Positions 8,834 to 19,686 are shown, numbered from the stretch's first letter. The stretch: 64,000 bases of DNA from Massilia sp. YIM B02443 (GCF_030411955.1 NZ_JASNRA010000004.1:197944-261943), one strand, 5' to 3'. Made by a program: numbers and translations. Notes: a model not told the origin generated them from the sequence alone.

Positions 8834-9178
8834 TTAGGACGCGGCCTTGCCGTCAGCCGGTTTCGCGGCCGCTTTATTACCATTGGCGGCCGGCTTGGCA
8901 GCAGCGCCTTCCTTGGCTTTACCGTTGACCACCAAGCCGGCTTCGGACAGCTTGCCCGCCTTCTTGTCGCCCATGCCCTTCACGCGCCCCTGCAGGTCGG
9001 CCCAGTCCTTGAACTCGCCCTTGGCGCGCTCGTCGAGGATGGCCTTGGACATGCTCGGTCCGATCCCGTTCACGCCATCCAGCGCAGCAGCGTCGGCTTT
9101 GTTGACGTCGACCTGGGCGAAGGCAAAGCCCGTCGAGGCGACCAGCGCGGCAACGGCAAGCATCAGTTTCTTGATCAT
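8834..9178 (-). CDS. ComEA-like helix-hairpin-helix protein
   Basis: This 114-residue exported protein has a signal peptide (MIKKLMLAVAALVASTGFAFA) and a single ComEA-type HhH domain at about residues 22-80 ('VDVNKADAAALDGVNGIGPS', 'ILDERAKGEFKDWADL', 'KGMGDKKAGKLSEAGL'). An Ala/Lys-rich tail follows. ComEA proteins bind incoming double-stranded DNA in the periplasm during natural transformation. The domain fits, but the short length and lysine-rich tail also fit a generic periplasmic HhH DNA-binding protein. The start at 9178 has GGAGAA seven bases upstream, better than 9190. No other competence gene is adjacent. Confidence 0.85.
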   Translation of the reverse strand: MIKKLMLAVAALVASTGFAFAQVDVNKADAAALDGVNGIGPSMSKAILDERAKGEFKDWADLQGRVKGMGDKKAGKLSEAGLVVNGKAKEGAAAKPAANGNKAAAKPADGKAAS

Positions 9179-9287
9179 CGGATTCTCCATAGGTTGAATG
9201 CGTGGACGGCGGCGCCGCCCATCGTTCGCCTAACGGATCACCCCGGCCGCAGTTGACGGGCCGGGATTGAACGAGATCAAACCCGGC

Positions 9288-10265
9288 TCAGCCTGGGAAC
9301 AGCTCCTCGCGGGTCACGGTCGCGGTGCCCAGCTTGCCGACCACGATGCCGCCGGCGCGGTTCGCCGTCACCAGCGCTTCGTCCAGCGGCGCGCCGGTGC
9401 CGAGCATGGTGGCCAGGGTGGCGATCACGGTGTCGCCCGCGCCCGAGACGTCGAACACTTCGCGCGCGTCGGCATGCACGTGCAGCACTTCATCCGCCGT
9501 GAACAGGCTCATGCCCTCTTCCGAACGCGTCAGCAGCAGCGCGTCCAGGCCCAGTTCGTCGCGCAGGCGTTGCGCCTTCTCGAGCAATTGCTCTTCGGTC
9601 TTCCAGCCGCCCACCACGCGCTGCAGCTCGGAGCGGTTCGGGGTCAGGATGCTGGCGCCTTTGTACGGGGTGAAATCGTCGCCCTTCGGATCGACCAGCA
9701 CGATCTTGCCGGCCGCGCGCGCCAGGGAAATCATTTCCGCGACATTCACCAGCGCACCCTTGTTGTAGTCGGACAGAATGATCACGTCGTAGTCCGGCAA
9801 TAGCGCCTTGAACTGGGTCAGCTTGTCGCGCAGCACGTTCTCGGTCGGGGCATCCTCGAAGTCGATGCGCACCATCTGCTGCTGGCGGCCGATGACGCGC
9901 AGCTTGATGATGGTGGAGATGGCCTCGTCGCGCTTCAGGTAGCTGTGGATGCCGCCCTCTTTCAGCAGCGCATCCATCTGGTCGCCCGCCTCGTCGGCGC
10001 CGGCCACGCCCAGCAGGCCCGTGTGTGCGCCGAGCGCGGCGGCATTGCGCGCCACGTTGGCGGCGCCGCCCAGGCGCTCTTCGCGGCGTTCGATGCGCAC
10101 CACCGGCACCGGGGCTTCGGGGGAGATGCGCGCGACGTCGCCGAACCAGTAGCGGTCGAGCATCACGTCGCCCACCACCAGCAGGCGTACGTTGGACAGT
10201 TGCGGGGCCGCCTGCCGGCGGAAGTTGTCGGCCGCCAGCAGGCGGCTCGGGGTCGGATTGTTCAT
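9288..10265 (-). CDS. rfaE1: D-glycero-beta-D-manno-heptose-7-phosphate kinase
   Basis: This 325-residue PfkB-family sugar kinase phosphorylates heptose-7-phosphate at C1 in the ADP-L-glycero-D-manno-heptose pathway for LPS core. Seen are the N-terminal 'VVGDVMLDRYWFGDVARISPEAP' block, 'RLGGAANVARNAAALGA', and the C-terminal PfkB anion-hole motif 'DVSGAGDTVIATLA'. The adenylyltransferase domain of bifunctional HldE is absent, so a separate RfaE2/HldC is expected elsewhere. The long upstream ORF extension (to 11045) lies inside lapB and is rejected; the ATG at 10265 gives the family length. Usually hldD follows in related genomes; it is not in this window. Confidence 0.93.
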   Translation of the reverse strand: MNNPTPSRLLAADNFRRQAAPQLSNVRLLVVGDVMLDRYWFGDVARISPEAPVPVVRIERREERLGGAANVARNAAALGAHTGLLGVAGADEAGDQMDALLKEGGIHSYLKRDEAISTIIKLRVIGRQQQMVRIDFEDAPTENVLRDKLTQFKALLPDYDVIILSDYNKGALVNVAEMISLARAAGKIVLVDPKGDDFTPYKGASILTPNRSELQRVVGGWKTEEQLLEKAQRLRDELGLDALLLTRSEEGMSLFTADEVLHVHADAREVFDVSGAGDTVIATLATMLGTGAPLDEALVTANRAGGIVVGKLGTATVTREELFPG

Positions 10266-10336
10266 GGGGTCGGGCGTGGAGTCGGACGTAGATAAGCGGC
10301 CGGCGCCCTCGTCGATGCGAGGCGCCGGCGCGCGGG

Positions 10337-11512
10337 TCAGTTCATGACGTTGAGTTCTTCGGTGCGGCGCGGCGGATAGGTTTCCCAGCGGTTGCAGCCC
10401 GGGCAGTGCCAGTAGAACTGGCGCGCCTTGAAGCCGCAGTGGCTGCACTGGTAGCGCGCCAGCTTCTGGGTGTAGCGCTGCACCAGGTTCTTGACCATCG
10501 ACAGTTCTTCCCAGACGTGGGCCGGCGCATCCATCAGGCGCGCCTCCAGCAACTTGTCCAGGCCCAGCAGGGTCGGATTGCGGCGCAGCTCTTCCACCAC
10601 CACGGCCTTGGCCGCTTCCACGCCGTCGAGTTCGATAACGGCCTTGAACACGACTTCGATCAGGTCGATCGACGAGGCCTCGGCCAGGTAGTTGCGCAGC
10701 AGGTTGACGCCCTCTTGCGGGCGGCCGACCTTGCGGTAGCCGTCCATCAGGCGCTGCGCCACCAAGGCCACATGCGGCACGCTCTGCTGCTCGACGCGGC
10801 GCCAGGCCACCAGCGCGCCTTCGACGTCGCCCTGGGCCAGCAGCGCGTCGCCGCGCAGGATGGTGGCGCGCACGCTGTTGCGATCGGCCTCGATGGCCTT
10901 GTCCAGCAGCTGCATGGCGTCGCTCGGGGCGATGTGCACCAGGGCATCCTCGGCCAATTCGCAATAGAACTGGGCGATCTCTTTCTGACGCGCGCCGGCG
11001 CCCGATTCCTGCAAGCCTTCGGCGGCTTCGATCGCGCGTTTCCATTCCTTCTCGCGCTGGTAGATCTCGAGCAGCGATTTGCGCGCCTGCACCGCATACG
11101 GGGTGTCGACCAACCGGTTGAAGGTTTCCTCGGCGCGGTCCAGCAGGCCGGCCTTCAGGTAGTCGATGCCGAGTTCGTACGAGGCATGCGCCTTCTGTTC
11201 GGGCGGCAGGTCGGGCCGCGCCAGCAGGTTCTGGTGCACGCGGATGGCACGCTCGGTCTCGCCGCGGCGGCGGAACAGGTTGCCGAGGGCGAAGTGCATG
11301 TCGGCCGATTCGGGATCGAGCTTGACGATCTCGATGAAGGAATCGATCGCCTTGTCGGGCTGGTCGTTGAGCAGGTGGTTCAGGCCCTTGAAGTAGCCGC
11401 GCGGCAGGGTGCGCGATTCGGACACCACTGCGTTGATGTCGACCCGTGCGGCGAGCCAGCCGAGACCGAAAAAGAAGGGGATGCCAAGCAGCATCCAGAG
11501 TTCGAAGTCCAT
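10337..11512 (-). CDS. lapB: Lipopolysaccharide assembly protein B (TPR/rubredoxin-like)
   Basis: This 391-residue inner-membrane-anchored protein has one N-terminal membrane helix (residues 5-20) facing a cytoplasmic domain of TPR repeats (about 40-340). A rubredoxin-like metal knuckle 'CSHCG...CPGC' sits at about residues 358-376. In E. coli LapB (YciM) recruits FtsH to degrade LpxC and so limits LPS synthesis. It follows lapA by 32 bases and precedes rfaE1, so LPS genes are clustered. The four knuckle cysteines are intact. Start chosen at ATG 11512; the longer extension to 11845 overlaps lapA in another frame. Confidence 0.93.
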   Translation of the reverse strand: MDFELWMLLGIPFFFGLGWLAARVDINAVVSESRTLPRGYFKGLNHLLNDQPDKAIDSFIEIVKLDPESADMHFALGNLFRRRGETERAIRVHQNLLARPDLPPEQKAHASYELGIDYLKAGLLDRAEETFNRLVDTPYAVQARKSLLEIYQREKEWKRAIEAAEGLQESGAGARQKEIAQFYCELAEDALVHIAPSDAMQLLDKAIEADRNSVRATILRGDALLAQGDVEGALVAWRRVEQQSVPHVALVAQRLMDGYRKVGRPQEGVNLLRNYLAEASSIDLIEVVFKAVIELDGVEAAKAVVVEELRRNPTLLGLDKLLEARLMDAPAHVWEELSMVKNLVQRYTQKLARYQCSHCGFKARQFYWHCPGCNRWETYPPRRTEELNVMN

Positions 11513-11544
11513 AAATCCTTGGTTCTTGTTGTTAGAGGCGCATG

Positions 11545-11871
11545 TCAGGCCCGCGGCAAGGCCGGGTTGACGCTGTCGGGCTGCGGCGGCGTGGCCGGGT
11601 TGACCGTGCCGGTGCCGGCCGCGCTCTGCAGGGCCTGGATGGTATTGCGGTGCTGCGAGCGCTCGCGCCGCTGGCGGAACACGGTCGGGGTCAGCGCCAG
11701 GATGCCGAGCGCGGCGCCGGCCACGAAGAAGGCCAGCAGCATCAGCACCAGCGGACCGCGCAGTTCGTAGTCGAGGAAGAAGTGCAGGTCGACTTCCTGG
11801 GTGTTCTTCAGGGCGAAGCCGAAGAACAGGATGAACAGGATGCAACCGACGATGGTCGAGACGAATTTCAT
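11545..11871 (-). CDS. lapA: Lipopolysaccharide assembly protein A domain protein
   Basis: This 108-residue protein has two membrane helices (about residues 5-22 and 42-64) separated by the DUF1049 hallmark 'ALKNTQEVDLHFFLDYELRGPL'. An Arg-rich stretch and a Pro-rich cytoplasmic tail follow. It is the usual partner of LapB. The start at 11871 (MKFVSTIVG) begins the first helix; the upstream 29-residue extension lacks family features. It lies 32 bases upstream of lapB and downstream of ihfB, from which it is separated by an intrinsic terminator. Confidence 0.9.
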   Translation of the reverse strand: MKFVSTIVGCILFILFFGFALKNTQEVDLHFFLDYELRGPLVLMLLAFFVAGAALGILALTPTVFRQRRERSQHRNTIQALQSAAGTGTVNPATPPQPDSVNPALPRA

Positions 11872-11978
11872 CAAGAGGTTCCGCTGGGTGATGGCGTGAG
11901 GGCGAAGTGTCGCATATTCGTCATGATATTTCAAAGTGGCACGGGATGCTCGGCGCATGGGCCGCAGCAGCAGCCACG

Positions 11979-12009
11979 AAAAAAAACGGCACCCTCACGG
12001 ATGCCGTTT
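11979..12009 (-). terminator. Intrinsic terminator after ihfB
   Basis: On the minus strand a stem AACGGCA/TGCCGTT (arms about 12002-12008 and 11985-11991) is followed by a run of eight T (complement of the A-run 11979-11986). It lies between the ihfB stop and lapA, so lapAB probably has its own promoter or depends on read-through. Confidence 0.8.
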
Positions 12010-12028
12010 CTCGAAGCCGCACACGACC

Positions 12029-12334
12029 TCAGTCGTTGATGATCGGTTGCCCCACCATCGCGTCCACCCGCTCGCGCAACTGCTTGCCCGGCTTGAAGTG
12101 CGGCACCCGTTTTTCGGGCACCATCACCTTGTCGCCGGACTTCGGATTGCGTCCGATGCGCGGGGGCCGGCTGTTCAGCGCGAAGCTGCCAAAACCACGG
12201 ATCTCGATGCGCTGGCCGCTCGCCAGGGCGTTGGTCATCGCATCGAGGATGGTCTTGACCGCGAACTCCGCATCCTTGGCCACGAGCTGCGAATAACGCT
12301 CGGCCAGACGGTTGATCAGCTCGGACTTGGTCAT
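12029..12334 (-). CDS. ihfB: Integration host factor subunit beta
   Basis: This 101-residue DNA-bending protein of the HU/IHF fold starts '[17 protein letters not shown]'. The minor-groove beta-arm signature is '[25 protein letters not shown]', with the intercalating proline in the 'RNPKSG' turn. It forms a heterodimer with IHF-alpha. It lies directly downstream of rpsA, the classic proteobacterial arrangement, with 29 bases between the stop of rpsA and its start. Confidence 0.96.
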   Translation of the reverse strand: MTKSELINRLAERYSQLVAKDAEFAVKTILDAMTNALASGQRIEIRGFGSFALNSRPPRIGRNPKSGDKVMVPEKRVPHFKPGKQLRERVDAMVGQPIIND

Positions 12335-12363
12335 GTGCTCAGCTCCAGATCAGAATGAACTGA

Positions 12364-14070
<1,707 letters not shown>

Positions 14071-14410
14071 AAAAGAGAGGATATTTCACGTTAGCCAGCA
14101 GCCCGGCGAAATTGCGGACTGAACTGGGTCAGGTTGACACACACCTGCGCTGGCGGAATTGCCGGCGCAGGCACCAAAGGATGACGCTCCGGGATCGCGG
14201 CCCATCGTGAAACGGAGCCACCATCCGCAAGACCGCCATCCCCGCGCAGGCGGGGAGCCAGGTTTGCCAGCGCACCATGGCGATGACTCGAGCACAACAG
14301 TGCGCATCGAACCTGGATTCCCGCCTGCGCGGGAACGACGTGCATCTGCTAACGATCTTCATCGAAGGCAGACGGCACGCCGTTCAAAGTCTTGATAACT
14401 TGTATAACAA
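14071..14410. other. cmk-rpsA intergenic region
   Basis: These 340 bases have no real ORF; the short ORFs here are repeat-derived. They contain an inverted pair of a GC palindrome (separate entry). Nearest cmk is an AT-rich stretch (14385-14410), which is a plausible place for the rpsA promoter. No clear -35/-10 pair could be assigned. Confidence 0.55.
14235..14342. repeat. Inverted pair of a dispersed betaproteobacterial palindrome (CCCGCCTGCGCGGG type)
   Basis: The left copy (about 14235-14263) reads CATCCCCGCGCAGGCGGGGA followed by GCCAGGTT. The right copy (about 14310-14342) reads AACCTGGATTCCCGCCTGCG followed by CGGGAACGACG, the reverse complement with two or three changes. They are about 45 bases apart and each copy is itself palindromic. 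This core is common in betaproteobacterial intergenic DNA, and the paired arrangement is REPIN-like. Confidence 0.75.
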
Positions 14411-15073
14411 TTACTTCTGCGCGTACCAGGCCAGCACTTGCTCGACCGCCTGGTCCACGCCCATTTCGGACGTATCCAGCAGATACGCATCCGCTGCCGG
14501 CGCCAGCGGCGCGACTGCGCGATTGGTGTCGCGCTCGTCACGGGCCTGCAAATCCATCAGCAGACCTTCCATATTAGCAGAAAAGCCTTTGTCAATCAAT
14601 TGCTTATAACGGCGTTGCGCCCGCGCCTCGACACTTGCGGTCAAGAACACCTTGAGCGTCGCGGTCGGGAAGATCACGGTGCCCATGTCGCGCCCGTCGG
14701 CGACCAGTCCCGGCGCCTGCCGGAAGCCCAGCTGCAGCCCGAACAAGGCCTGGCGCACCGCCGGCAGCGCGGCGATCTTCGAGGCCAGGTTGCCCACCTC
14801 TTCGGCGCGGATCGCGTGGCCCACGTCTTCGCCCGCCAGCAGGATCTCACCGCCCACGAAGCGTACCGGCAGCCGGGCGCCGACGGTGGCGACCGCCTGC
14901 TCGTCGGCCAGGTCGGTGCCGGTGCGCAGCGCCTGCAGCGCGGTCAGGCGGTACAGCGCGCCCGAGTCGAGCAGGTGGAAACCGAGCCGCTCGGCCACGC
15001 GCGTGGCGACCGTGCCCTTGCCGGAAGCGGTCGGGCCGTCGATGGTGATGACAGGTACGTTGGAATTGGGCAT
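14411..15073 (-). CDS. cmk: Cytidylate kinase
   Basis: This 220-residue enzyme phosphorylates CMP and dCMP using ATP. The P-loop 'GPTASGKGT' is at residues 13-21; the CMP-binding insert and '[25 protein letters not shown]' (Arg-Asp, as in 'GRDMG') are present. The LID region contains '[13 protein letters not shown]', and '[22 protein letters not shown]' is typical for CMP kinases. The start at 15073 gives the family N-terminus ([13 protein letters not shown]). It follows aroA by 16 bases and closes the aromatic amino acid operon. Confidence 0.95.
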   Translation of the reverse strand: MPNSNVPVITIDGPTASGKGTVATRVAERLGFHLLDSGALYRLTALQALRTGTDLADEQAVATVGARLPVRFVGGEILLAGEDVGHAIRAEEVGNLASKIAALPAVRQALFGLQLGFRQAPGLVADGRDMGTVIFPTATLKVFLTASVEARAQRRYKQLIDKGFSANMEGLLMDLQARDERDTNRAVAPLAPAADAYLLDTSEMGVDQAVEQVLAWYAQK

Positions 15074-15089
15074 AGGCTGATGGATTGGT

Positions 15090-16421
15090 TTAGAACAGCT
15101 CGTTGCGCGCCACGCTGGCAAACGCTTCGAAATAATCGGGGAAGGTCTTGGCGACGCACTTCGGATCGTTGATGCGCATCGCGTTGCCGCGCCGCGCCTT
15201 GCCGTCCAGCGAAGCCAGCGAGAAGCACATCGCCATGCGGTGGTCGTCGTAGGTGTCGATGGTGGCGGGTTTCAGCTGCTCGGGAGGGGTGATGCGGATG
15301 TAGTCCGGCCCCTCCTCCACCTCGGCGCCGACCTTGCGCAGTTCGGCCGCCATCGCCGCCAGGCGGTCGGTCTCCTTTACCCGCCAGCTGGCGATATTGC
15401 GCAGCGTGCTCGGGCCGTCGGCGTACAGCGCCGCCACCGCGATCGTCATCGCCGCATCCGGGATGTGGTTGAAGTCGGCGTCGATGGCCTTGAGTTCGCC
15501 ATTCGAGCGCGCCTCGATCCAGTTGTCGCCGCGGGTGACGATGGCGCCCATGCGCTCGAGCGCGTCGGCGAAGCGCACGTCGCCCTGGATGCTGTGTTCG
15601 CCCACACCTTCCACCCGCACCGGGCCGCCGGCGATCGCGCCGGCCGCCAGGAAGTACGAGGCCGACGAGGCGTCGCCTTCGACGTGGATGGTGCCCGGAC
15701 TCCGGTAGCGCTGGCCCGGCTCGACGGTGAACGAGGACCAGCCGTTCTGCAGCACCTCGACGCCGAAGCGGCGCATCAGGTTCAGCGTGATCTCGATGTA
15801 GGGTTTCGAGATCAGTTCGCCCACCACGTCGATCGATACCGCATGGGTCTTGGCCATCAGCGGCGCCGACATCAAGAGCGCGGTCAGGAACTGGCTCGAC
15901 ACGTTGCCGCGCACGGCGATGCGCTGGGCGGTGATGTGGCCGCGACGGATGCGCAGCGGCGGAAAACCCTGCTCGCCCGTGTATTCGATCTGGGCGCCGA
16001 CTTCGTTCAGGGCGTCGACCAGGTCGCCGATCGGGCGCTCGTGCATGCGCGACACGCCATGCAGCGTGTAGTCGCCGCCGATCACGGCCAGCGCGGCGGT
16101 CAGCGGACGGATCGCGGTGCCGGCGTTGCCCATGAACAGATCGGCCTCATGGTTCGGCAGCACGCCGCCGTTGCCGTGCACGATCACGGTGCGCTCGTCG
16201 ACCTGGTCCCACTGAATGCCGAGCGAGCGCAGCGCGCCCAGCATCACCATGGTGTCGTCCGAGGCCAGCAGGTCGTGGATGGTGGTCGTGCCCTCGGACA
16301 GCGCCGCCAGCAGCAGCGTGCGGTTCGAGATGCTCTTGGAACCCGGCAGGCGCACCGTCCCTTCCGCGTGCAGGACGGGTTCGAGGTCGATGTGTTCGGG
16401 GTAGTGTTTTTGCTGCGTCAT
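15090..16421 (-). CDS. aroA: 3-phosphoshikimate 1-carboxyvinyltransferase (EPSP synthase)
   Basis: This 443-residue enzyme makes EPSP from shikimate-3-phosphate and PEP, the sixth shikimate step. '[17 protein letters not shown]' (residues 25-41) carries the S3P-binding Lys29-Ser30, and '[15 protein letters not shown]' carries the glyphosate/PEP-contact Gly (class I pattern, as in E. coli NAGTAMRPL). '[11 protein letters not shown]' is the second signature. The start at 16421 overlaps the tyrA stop by four bases; the extension to 16640 lies inside tyrA and is rejected. The fused TyrA-AroA form seen in some relatives is not present here. Confidence 0.96.
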   Translation of the reverse strand: MTQQKHYPEHIDLEPVLHAEGTVRLPGSKSISNRTLLLAALSEGTTTIHDLLASDDTMVMLGALRSLGIQWDQVDERTVIVHGNGGVLPNHEADLFMGNAGTAIRPLTAALAVIGGDYTLHGVSRMHERPIGDLVDALNEVGAQIEYTGEQGFPPLRIRRGHITAQRIAVRGNVSSQFLTALLMSAPLMAKTHAVSIDVVGELISKPYIEITLNLMRRFGVEVLQNGWSSFTVEPGQRYRSPGTIHVEGDASSASYFLAAGAIAGGPVRVEGVGEHSIQGDVRFADALERMGAIVTRGDNWIEARSNGELKAIDADFNHIPDAAMTIAVAALYADGPSTLRNIASWRVKETDRLAAMAAELRKVGAEVEEGPDYIRITPPEQLKPATIDTYDDHRMAMCFSLASLDGKARRGNAMRINDPKCVAKTFPDYFEAFASVARNELF

Positions 16422-17332
16422 GTGTTGTCCTGGGGTTGCGGGCAGGATGGGGAAACTGAGGACCCAGCCTCGATGGCTTCGATCCACGCGCGCCGGGCGC
16501 GCTGGGCGTTGGTATAGACGGCCTCCAGCGCGGAGCCGTCGGCGGCGGCCAGCATGGCGCGCATCGACGTCAATTGTGCCAGATATGCATCCAGCTCGGC
16601 GAGCAGCGCGGCGCGGTTGGCCAGGCTGATGTCGCGCCACATTTCGGGCGACGAGCCGGCGATGCGGGTGAAGTCGCGAAAGCCGCTGGCGGCGTACTGG
16701 AACAGCAGATCGGCGTGCGGTTTCGCGGCCACGTCATCCACCAGTGCATAGGCCAGCAGGTGCGGCAGGTGGCTGACGGCGGCGAACACGCGGTCGTGGT
16801 CTTCCGGGCTCAAGGTATGGATGATGGCGCCGCAGGCGCGCCAGGCGGCGGCGACGCGCTCGACGTCCTGCTGCGCGTTTTCCGGCAGCGCAGTGATGAC
16901 CACCTTCTTGCCGTCGTACAGCCCGGCCAGCGCGGCATCGGGACCGTTCGATTCGCTGCCGGCGATCGGGTGACCGGGCACGAACTGGTGCACGCGATCC
17001 TTGAGCGCTGCGCGCGCCGCCGCGACCACGTCGCACTTGGTGCTGCCGGCGTCGGTGACGATCGTGCCCTGCTCCAGGTGCGGCAGCAGCGCTTGCAGAA
17101 TCGGACCGGTTTGCGCGACCGGCGCGGCCAGCAGCACCAGGTCGGCGCCGCGCAGCGCATCTTCATACGAGGTGCCGACGCTGTCGACGATGCCCAGTTC
17201 CAGCGCCCGCGCCGTCGCTTCCGGATGGCGGCCGATGCCGACCACTTCACGCACCGCGCCGGCGCGTTTAAGTCCCAGCGCGAACGAACCGCCGATCAGG
17301 CCGACGCCGATGATGACGACCTTGTTCAGCAT
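16418..17332 (-). CDS. tyrA: Prephenate dehydrogenase
   Basis: This 304-residue enzyme oxidatively decarboxylates prephenate (or arogenate) to tyrosine precursors. The Rossmann motif 'GVGLIGGS' is at residues 9-16, '[12 protein letters not shown]' binds the nicotinamide, and '[15 protein letters not shown]' carries the catalytic His. Cofactor choice (NAD or NADP) cannot be read confidently. Its start abuts the hisC stop with no spacer and its stop overlaps the aroA start (ATGA type), so expression is coupled. No chorismate mutase or ACT domain is fused. Confidence 0.94.
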   Translation of the reverse strand: MLNKVVIIGVGLIGGSFALGLKRAGAVREVVGIGRHPEATARALELGIVDSVGTSYEDALRGADLVLLAAPVAQTGPILQALLPHLEQGTIVTDAGSTKCDVVAAARAALKDRVHQFVPGHPIAGSESNGPDAALAGLYDGKKVVITALPENAQQDVERVAAAWRACGAIIHTLSPEDHDRVFAAVSHLPHLLAYALVDDVAAKPHADLLFQYAASGFRDFTRIAGSSPEMWRDISLANRAALLAELDAYLAQLTSMRAMLAAADGSALEAVYTNAQRARRAWIEAIEAGSSVSPSCPQPQDNT

Positions 17333-18460
17333 TCAGCCCACCGCGCTCGCGCTCTCCGTCGAGAGCGCTCGCTTGAGCGCCGCGATGAACGCCGCATTTT
17401 CTTGCGGCAGGCCGATCGAGATGCGCAGCCACTGCGGCAGGCCATAGGCGCCGACCGGACGCACGATCACGCCCTGCTTGAGCAGCGCCGTGTTCACGCG
17501 CGCGCCGGCCGCGTCATCGTCGCCGACGCGCACCAGCACGAAGTTGCCGAACGACGGCACGTACTGGAGCCCGAGCTCGTCAAACGCGGCGACCATCTGC
17601 TTGTATCCTTCCGCGTTGTTGCGCGCGCCCTTTTCCAGGAACGCCTTGTCGTTCAGCGCCGCGATCGCGGCGGCCTGCGCCAGCGAGTTGACGTTGAACG
17701 GCTGGCGGATGCGGTTCATCAGGTCCGTGACTTCCGGCTGGGCGATGGCGAAGCCCACGCGCAGGCCGGCCAGGCCGTAGGCCTTGGAGAAGGTGCGCGA
17801 GACGATCAGGTTCGGGTACTTGCGCACCCAGGCGCTCGACTCGAACTGGTGCTGCGGCGCCAGGTATTCGTTGTAGGCCTCGTCCAGCACCACGATCACG
17901 TTCGCCGGCACCTTCTGCAGGAAGGCTTCGATCTTGTCGGCCGGGATGAAGGTGCCGGTCGGGTTGTTCGGGTTGGCGACATAGACCAGGCGCGTGTCGG
18001 CGTCGATGGCGGCCGCCATCGCGTCCAGGTCGTGGCCGTAGTCGACTGCCGGGACCACGATCGCGCGCCCGCCCACGCCCTGCGTGGCCAGCGCGTACAC
18101 CGCGAACGAATACTGGGAATAAACGACTGCCTCGCCCTTTTGCACGAAGGCGTGGGCGGCGATTTCCAGGATGTCGTTGCTGCCGTTGCCGAGCGTGATC
18201 CATTCCATCGGCACGTCATAGCGCTGCGACAGCGCGGTCTTGAGCTCGAAGCCGTTGGCGTCAGGGTAGCGCCCCAGCTCTAGAGCCGCTTCCTGCATCG
18301 CCACGCGGCTCGATTCCGGCACGCCGAACGGGTTTTCGTTGGAGGCCAGCTTGACGATGGTCGCTTCGTCCAGCCCGAACTCGCGGGCGACTTCGGCGAT
18401 GGGTTTGCCGGCCTGGTAAGGGGCGATGGCGCGAACGTATTCCGGTCCGAATTGCGGCAT
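17333..18460 (-). CDS. hisC: Histidinol-phosphate/aromatic aminotransferase (class I/II PLP)
   Basis: This 375-residue fold-type I aminotransferase has 'KLASNENPFGVPESS' near the N-terminus, the PLP-contact 'YVANPNNPTGTFI', 'DEAYNEYLAPQ' and the Schiff-base lysine in 'SRTFSKAYGLAGLRVG'. The C-terminal 'QWLRISIGLPQEN' carries the substrate carboxylate arginine. It is named HisC by family, but between pheA and tyrA it probably also serves as the aromatic (phenylpyruvate/hydroxyphenylpyruvate) aminotransferase, as inferred for hisC2 copies in related bacteria. GAGAG lies upstream of the ATG. No other his gene is nearby. Confidence 0.92.
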   Translation of the reverse strand: MPQFGPEYVRAIAPYQAGKPIAEVAREFGLDEATIVKLASNENPFGVPESSRVAMQEAALELGRYPDANGFELKTALSQRYDVPMEWITLGNGSNDILEIAAHAFVQKGEAVVYSQYSFAVYALATQGVGGRAIVVPAVDYGHDLDAMAAAIDADTRLVYVANPNNPTGTFIPADKIEAFLQKVPANVIVVLDEAYNEYLAPQHQFESSAWVRKYPNLIVSRTFSKAYGLAGLRVGFAIAQPEVTDLMNRIRQPFNVNSLAQAAAIAALNDKAFLEKGARNNAEGYKQMVAAFDELGLQYVPSFGNFVLVRVGDDDAAGARVNTALLKQGVIVRPVGAYGLPQWLRISIGLPQENAAFIAALKRALSTESASAVG

Positions 18461-18483
18461 GTGTGTCTCTCAGTGAAATGTGT

Positions 18484-19554
18484 TTACAGGCTTTGCGGGT
18501 AGGAACCCAGCACCTTGAAGAAGGCGGCGTTGTCTTTCAGCTCGTCGAGCGCGCGCGCGACGGCCGCATCGTGCACGTGGCCCTCGATGTCGACGTAGAA
18601 GTAGTATTCCCAGGTGCCGATGCGCGCCGGACGCGATTCGAAGCGCGTCATCGAGACGCCGTGTTTCGCCAGCGGCGCCAGCAGGTTGTACACGGCGCCG
18701 GCCTTGTTCGGCACCGCCAGCACGATGCCGGTGCGGTCCTTGCCCGACGGACCGGTCTGCAGCTGGCCGATGATGACAAAACGTGTGCGGTTGTGCGGGT
18801 CGTCCTGGATGTGGGCTTGCACCACGCCCAGCTGGTATTGTTCGCCCGCCATCTCGCTGGCGATCGCGGCCACCGAAGGATCCGCGCTCGCGAGCACCGC
18901 CGCTTCGGCATTCGAGGCCACGGCGCGCCGCTCGAGCTGCGGATAGTGCTGGTTGAGCCACACCTGGCACTGGGCCAGCGCCTGCGAATGGGCGCACACC
19001 ACGCTGACGCCGTCCATCGAGCCGGTCTTGCTCATCAGGCTGTGGTGCACGGGGATCGAGACTTCGCCGCTGATGATGGTCGTCGTCGCCAGCAGCAGGT
19101 CGAGGGTGCGGTTGATCGCGCCTTCGGACGAGTTCTCGACCGGGACCACGCCGAAGTCGGCGGTGCCGGCCTCGGTGGCGCGGAATACTTCGTCGATCGA
19201 CACGCACGGCAGCGTCTCGATGGCGCTGCCGAACTGCTGGAATACGGCCTGCTCGCTGAAGGTGCCGGACGGGCCGAGATAGGCCACCGTCACGCGCTTT
19301 TCCAGCGCGCGGCACGAGGACATGATCTCGCGGAAGATGGTCTGGACGTCGCGGTCCATCAAAGGGCCCGGATTGCGCTCGGCGACGCCGCGCAGCACCT
19401 GCGCTTCGCGCTCGGGACGGAACACCGGGGCGTTGGTTTCGGCCTTCACATGGCCGACGTCTTGCGCGACCTTGCCGCGCTCACTGAGAAGCTGGAGGAT
19501 TTGCGCGTCGATCGCATCGATCCGTTCGCGCAGGGGTTTGAGTTTGTCTGTCAT
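18484..19554 (-). CDS. pheA: Bifunctional chorismate mutase/prephenate dehydratase
   Basis: This 356-residue protein has three parts. Residues 1-85 form an AroQ chorismate mutase ('LRERIDAIDAQILQLLSERG', then 'FRPEREAQVLRGV'). Residues about 92-270 form prephenate dehydratase ('YLGPSGTFSEQAV', 'GVVPVENSSEGAINRTLD', and the catalytic 'NRTRFVIIG' with the Thr-Arg-Phe triplet). Residues about 280-356 form the ACT regulatory domain with the phenylalanine-binding 'ESRPARIGTWEYYFY'. Feedback inhibition by phenylalanine is therefore expected. Start at 19554 (MTDKLKP) agrees with the family; it has no strong Shine-Dalgarno sequence. Confidence 0.95.
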   Translation of the reverse strand: MTDKLKPLRERIDAIDAQILQLLSERGKVAQDVGHVKAETNAPVFRPEREAQVLRGVAERNPGPLMDRDVQTIFREIMSSCRALEKRVTVAYLGPSGTFSEQAVFQQFGSAIETLPCVSIDEVFRATEAGTADFGVVPVENSSEGAINRTLDLLLATTTIISGEVSIPVHHSLMSKTGSMDGVSVVCAHSQALAQCQVWLNQHYPQLERRAVASNAEAAVLASADPSVAAIASEMAGEQYQLGVVQAHIQDDPHNRTRFVIIGQLQTGPSGKDRTGIVLAVPNKAGAVYNLLAPLAKHGVSMTRFESRPARIGTWEYYFYVDIEGHVHDAAVARALDELKDNAAFFKVLGSYPQSL

Positions 19555-19604
19555 CGTTATGCTGTGTGGTCGATTCGTTCGACGGAGTGGCATGTCATCC
19601 GTGC

Positions 19605-19686
19605 GTTGAACGCGTCGGCGGCGGAGCCGCCAACCCTACGGGAACCGGCACGTAGGGTTGGCGGGTCCCCCGCCGACGCGTTCAAC
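19605..19686. repeat. REPIN-like intergenic element, copy C (short form)
   Basis: This is a nearly perfect inverted pair. The left arm runs from GTTGAACGCGTCGGCGGCGG to CCAACCCTACG and the right arm from CGTAGGGTTGGCGGGTCCCC to GACGCGTTCAAC. They are separated by about ten bases (GGAACCGGCA). The ends are the same palindrome as in copies A and B, but the long interior is missing. It lies between serC and pheA. Confidence 0.85.
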
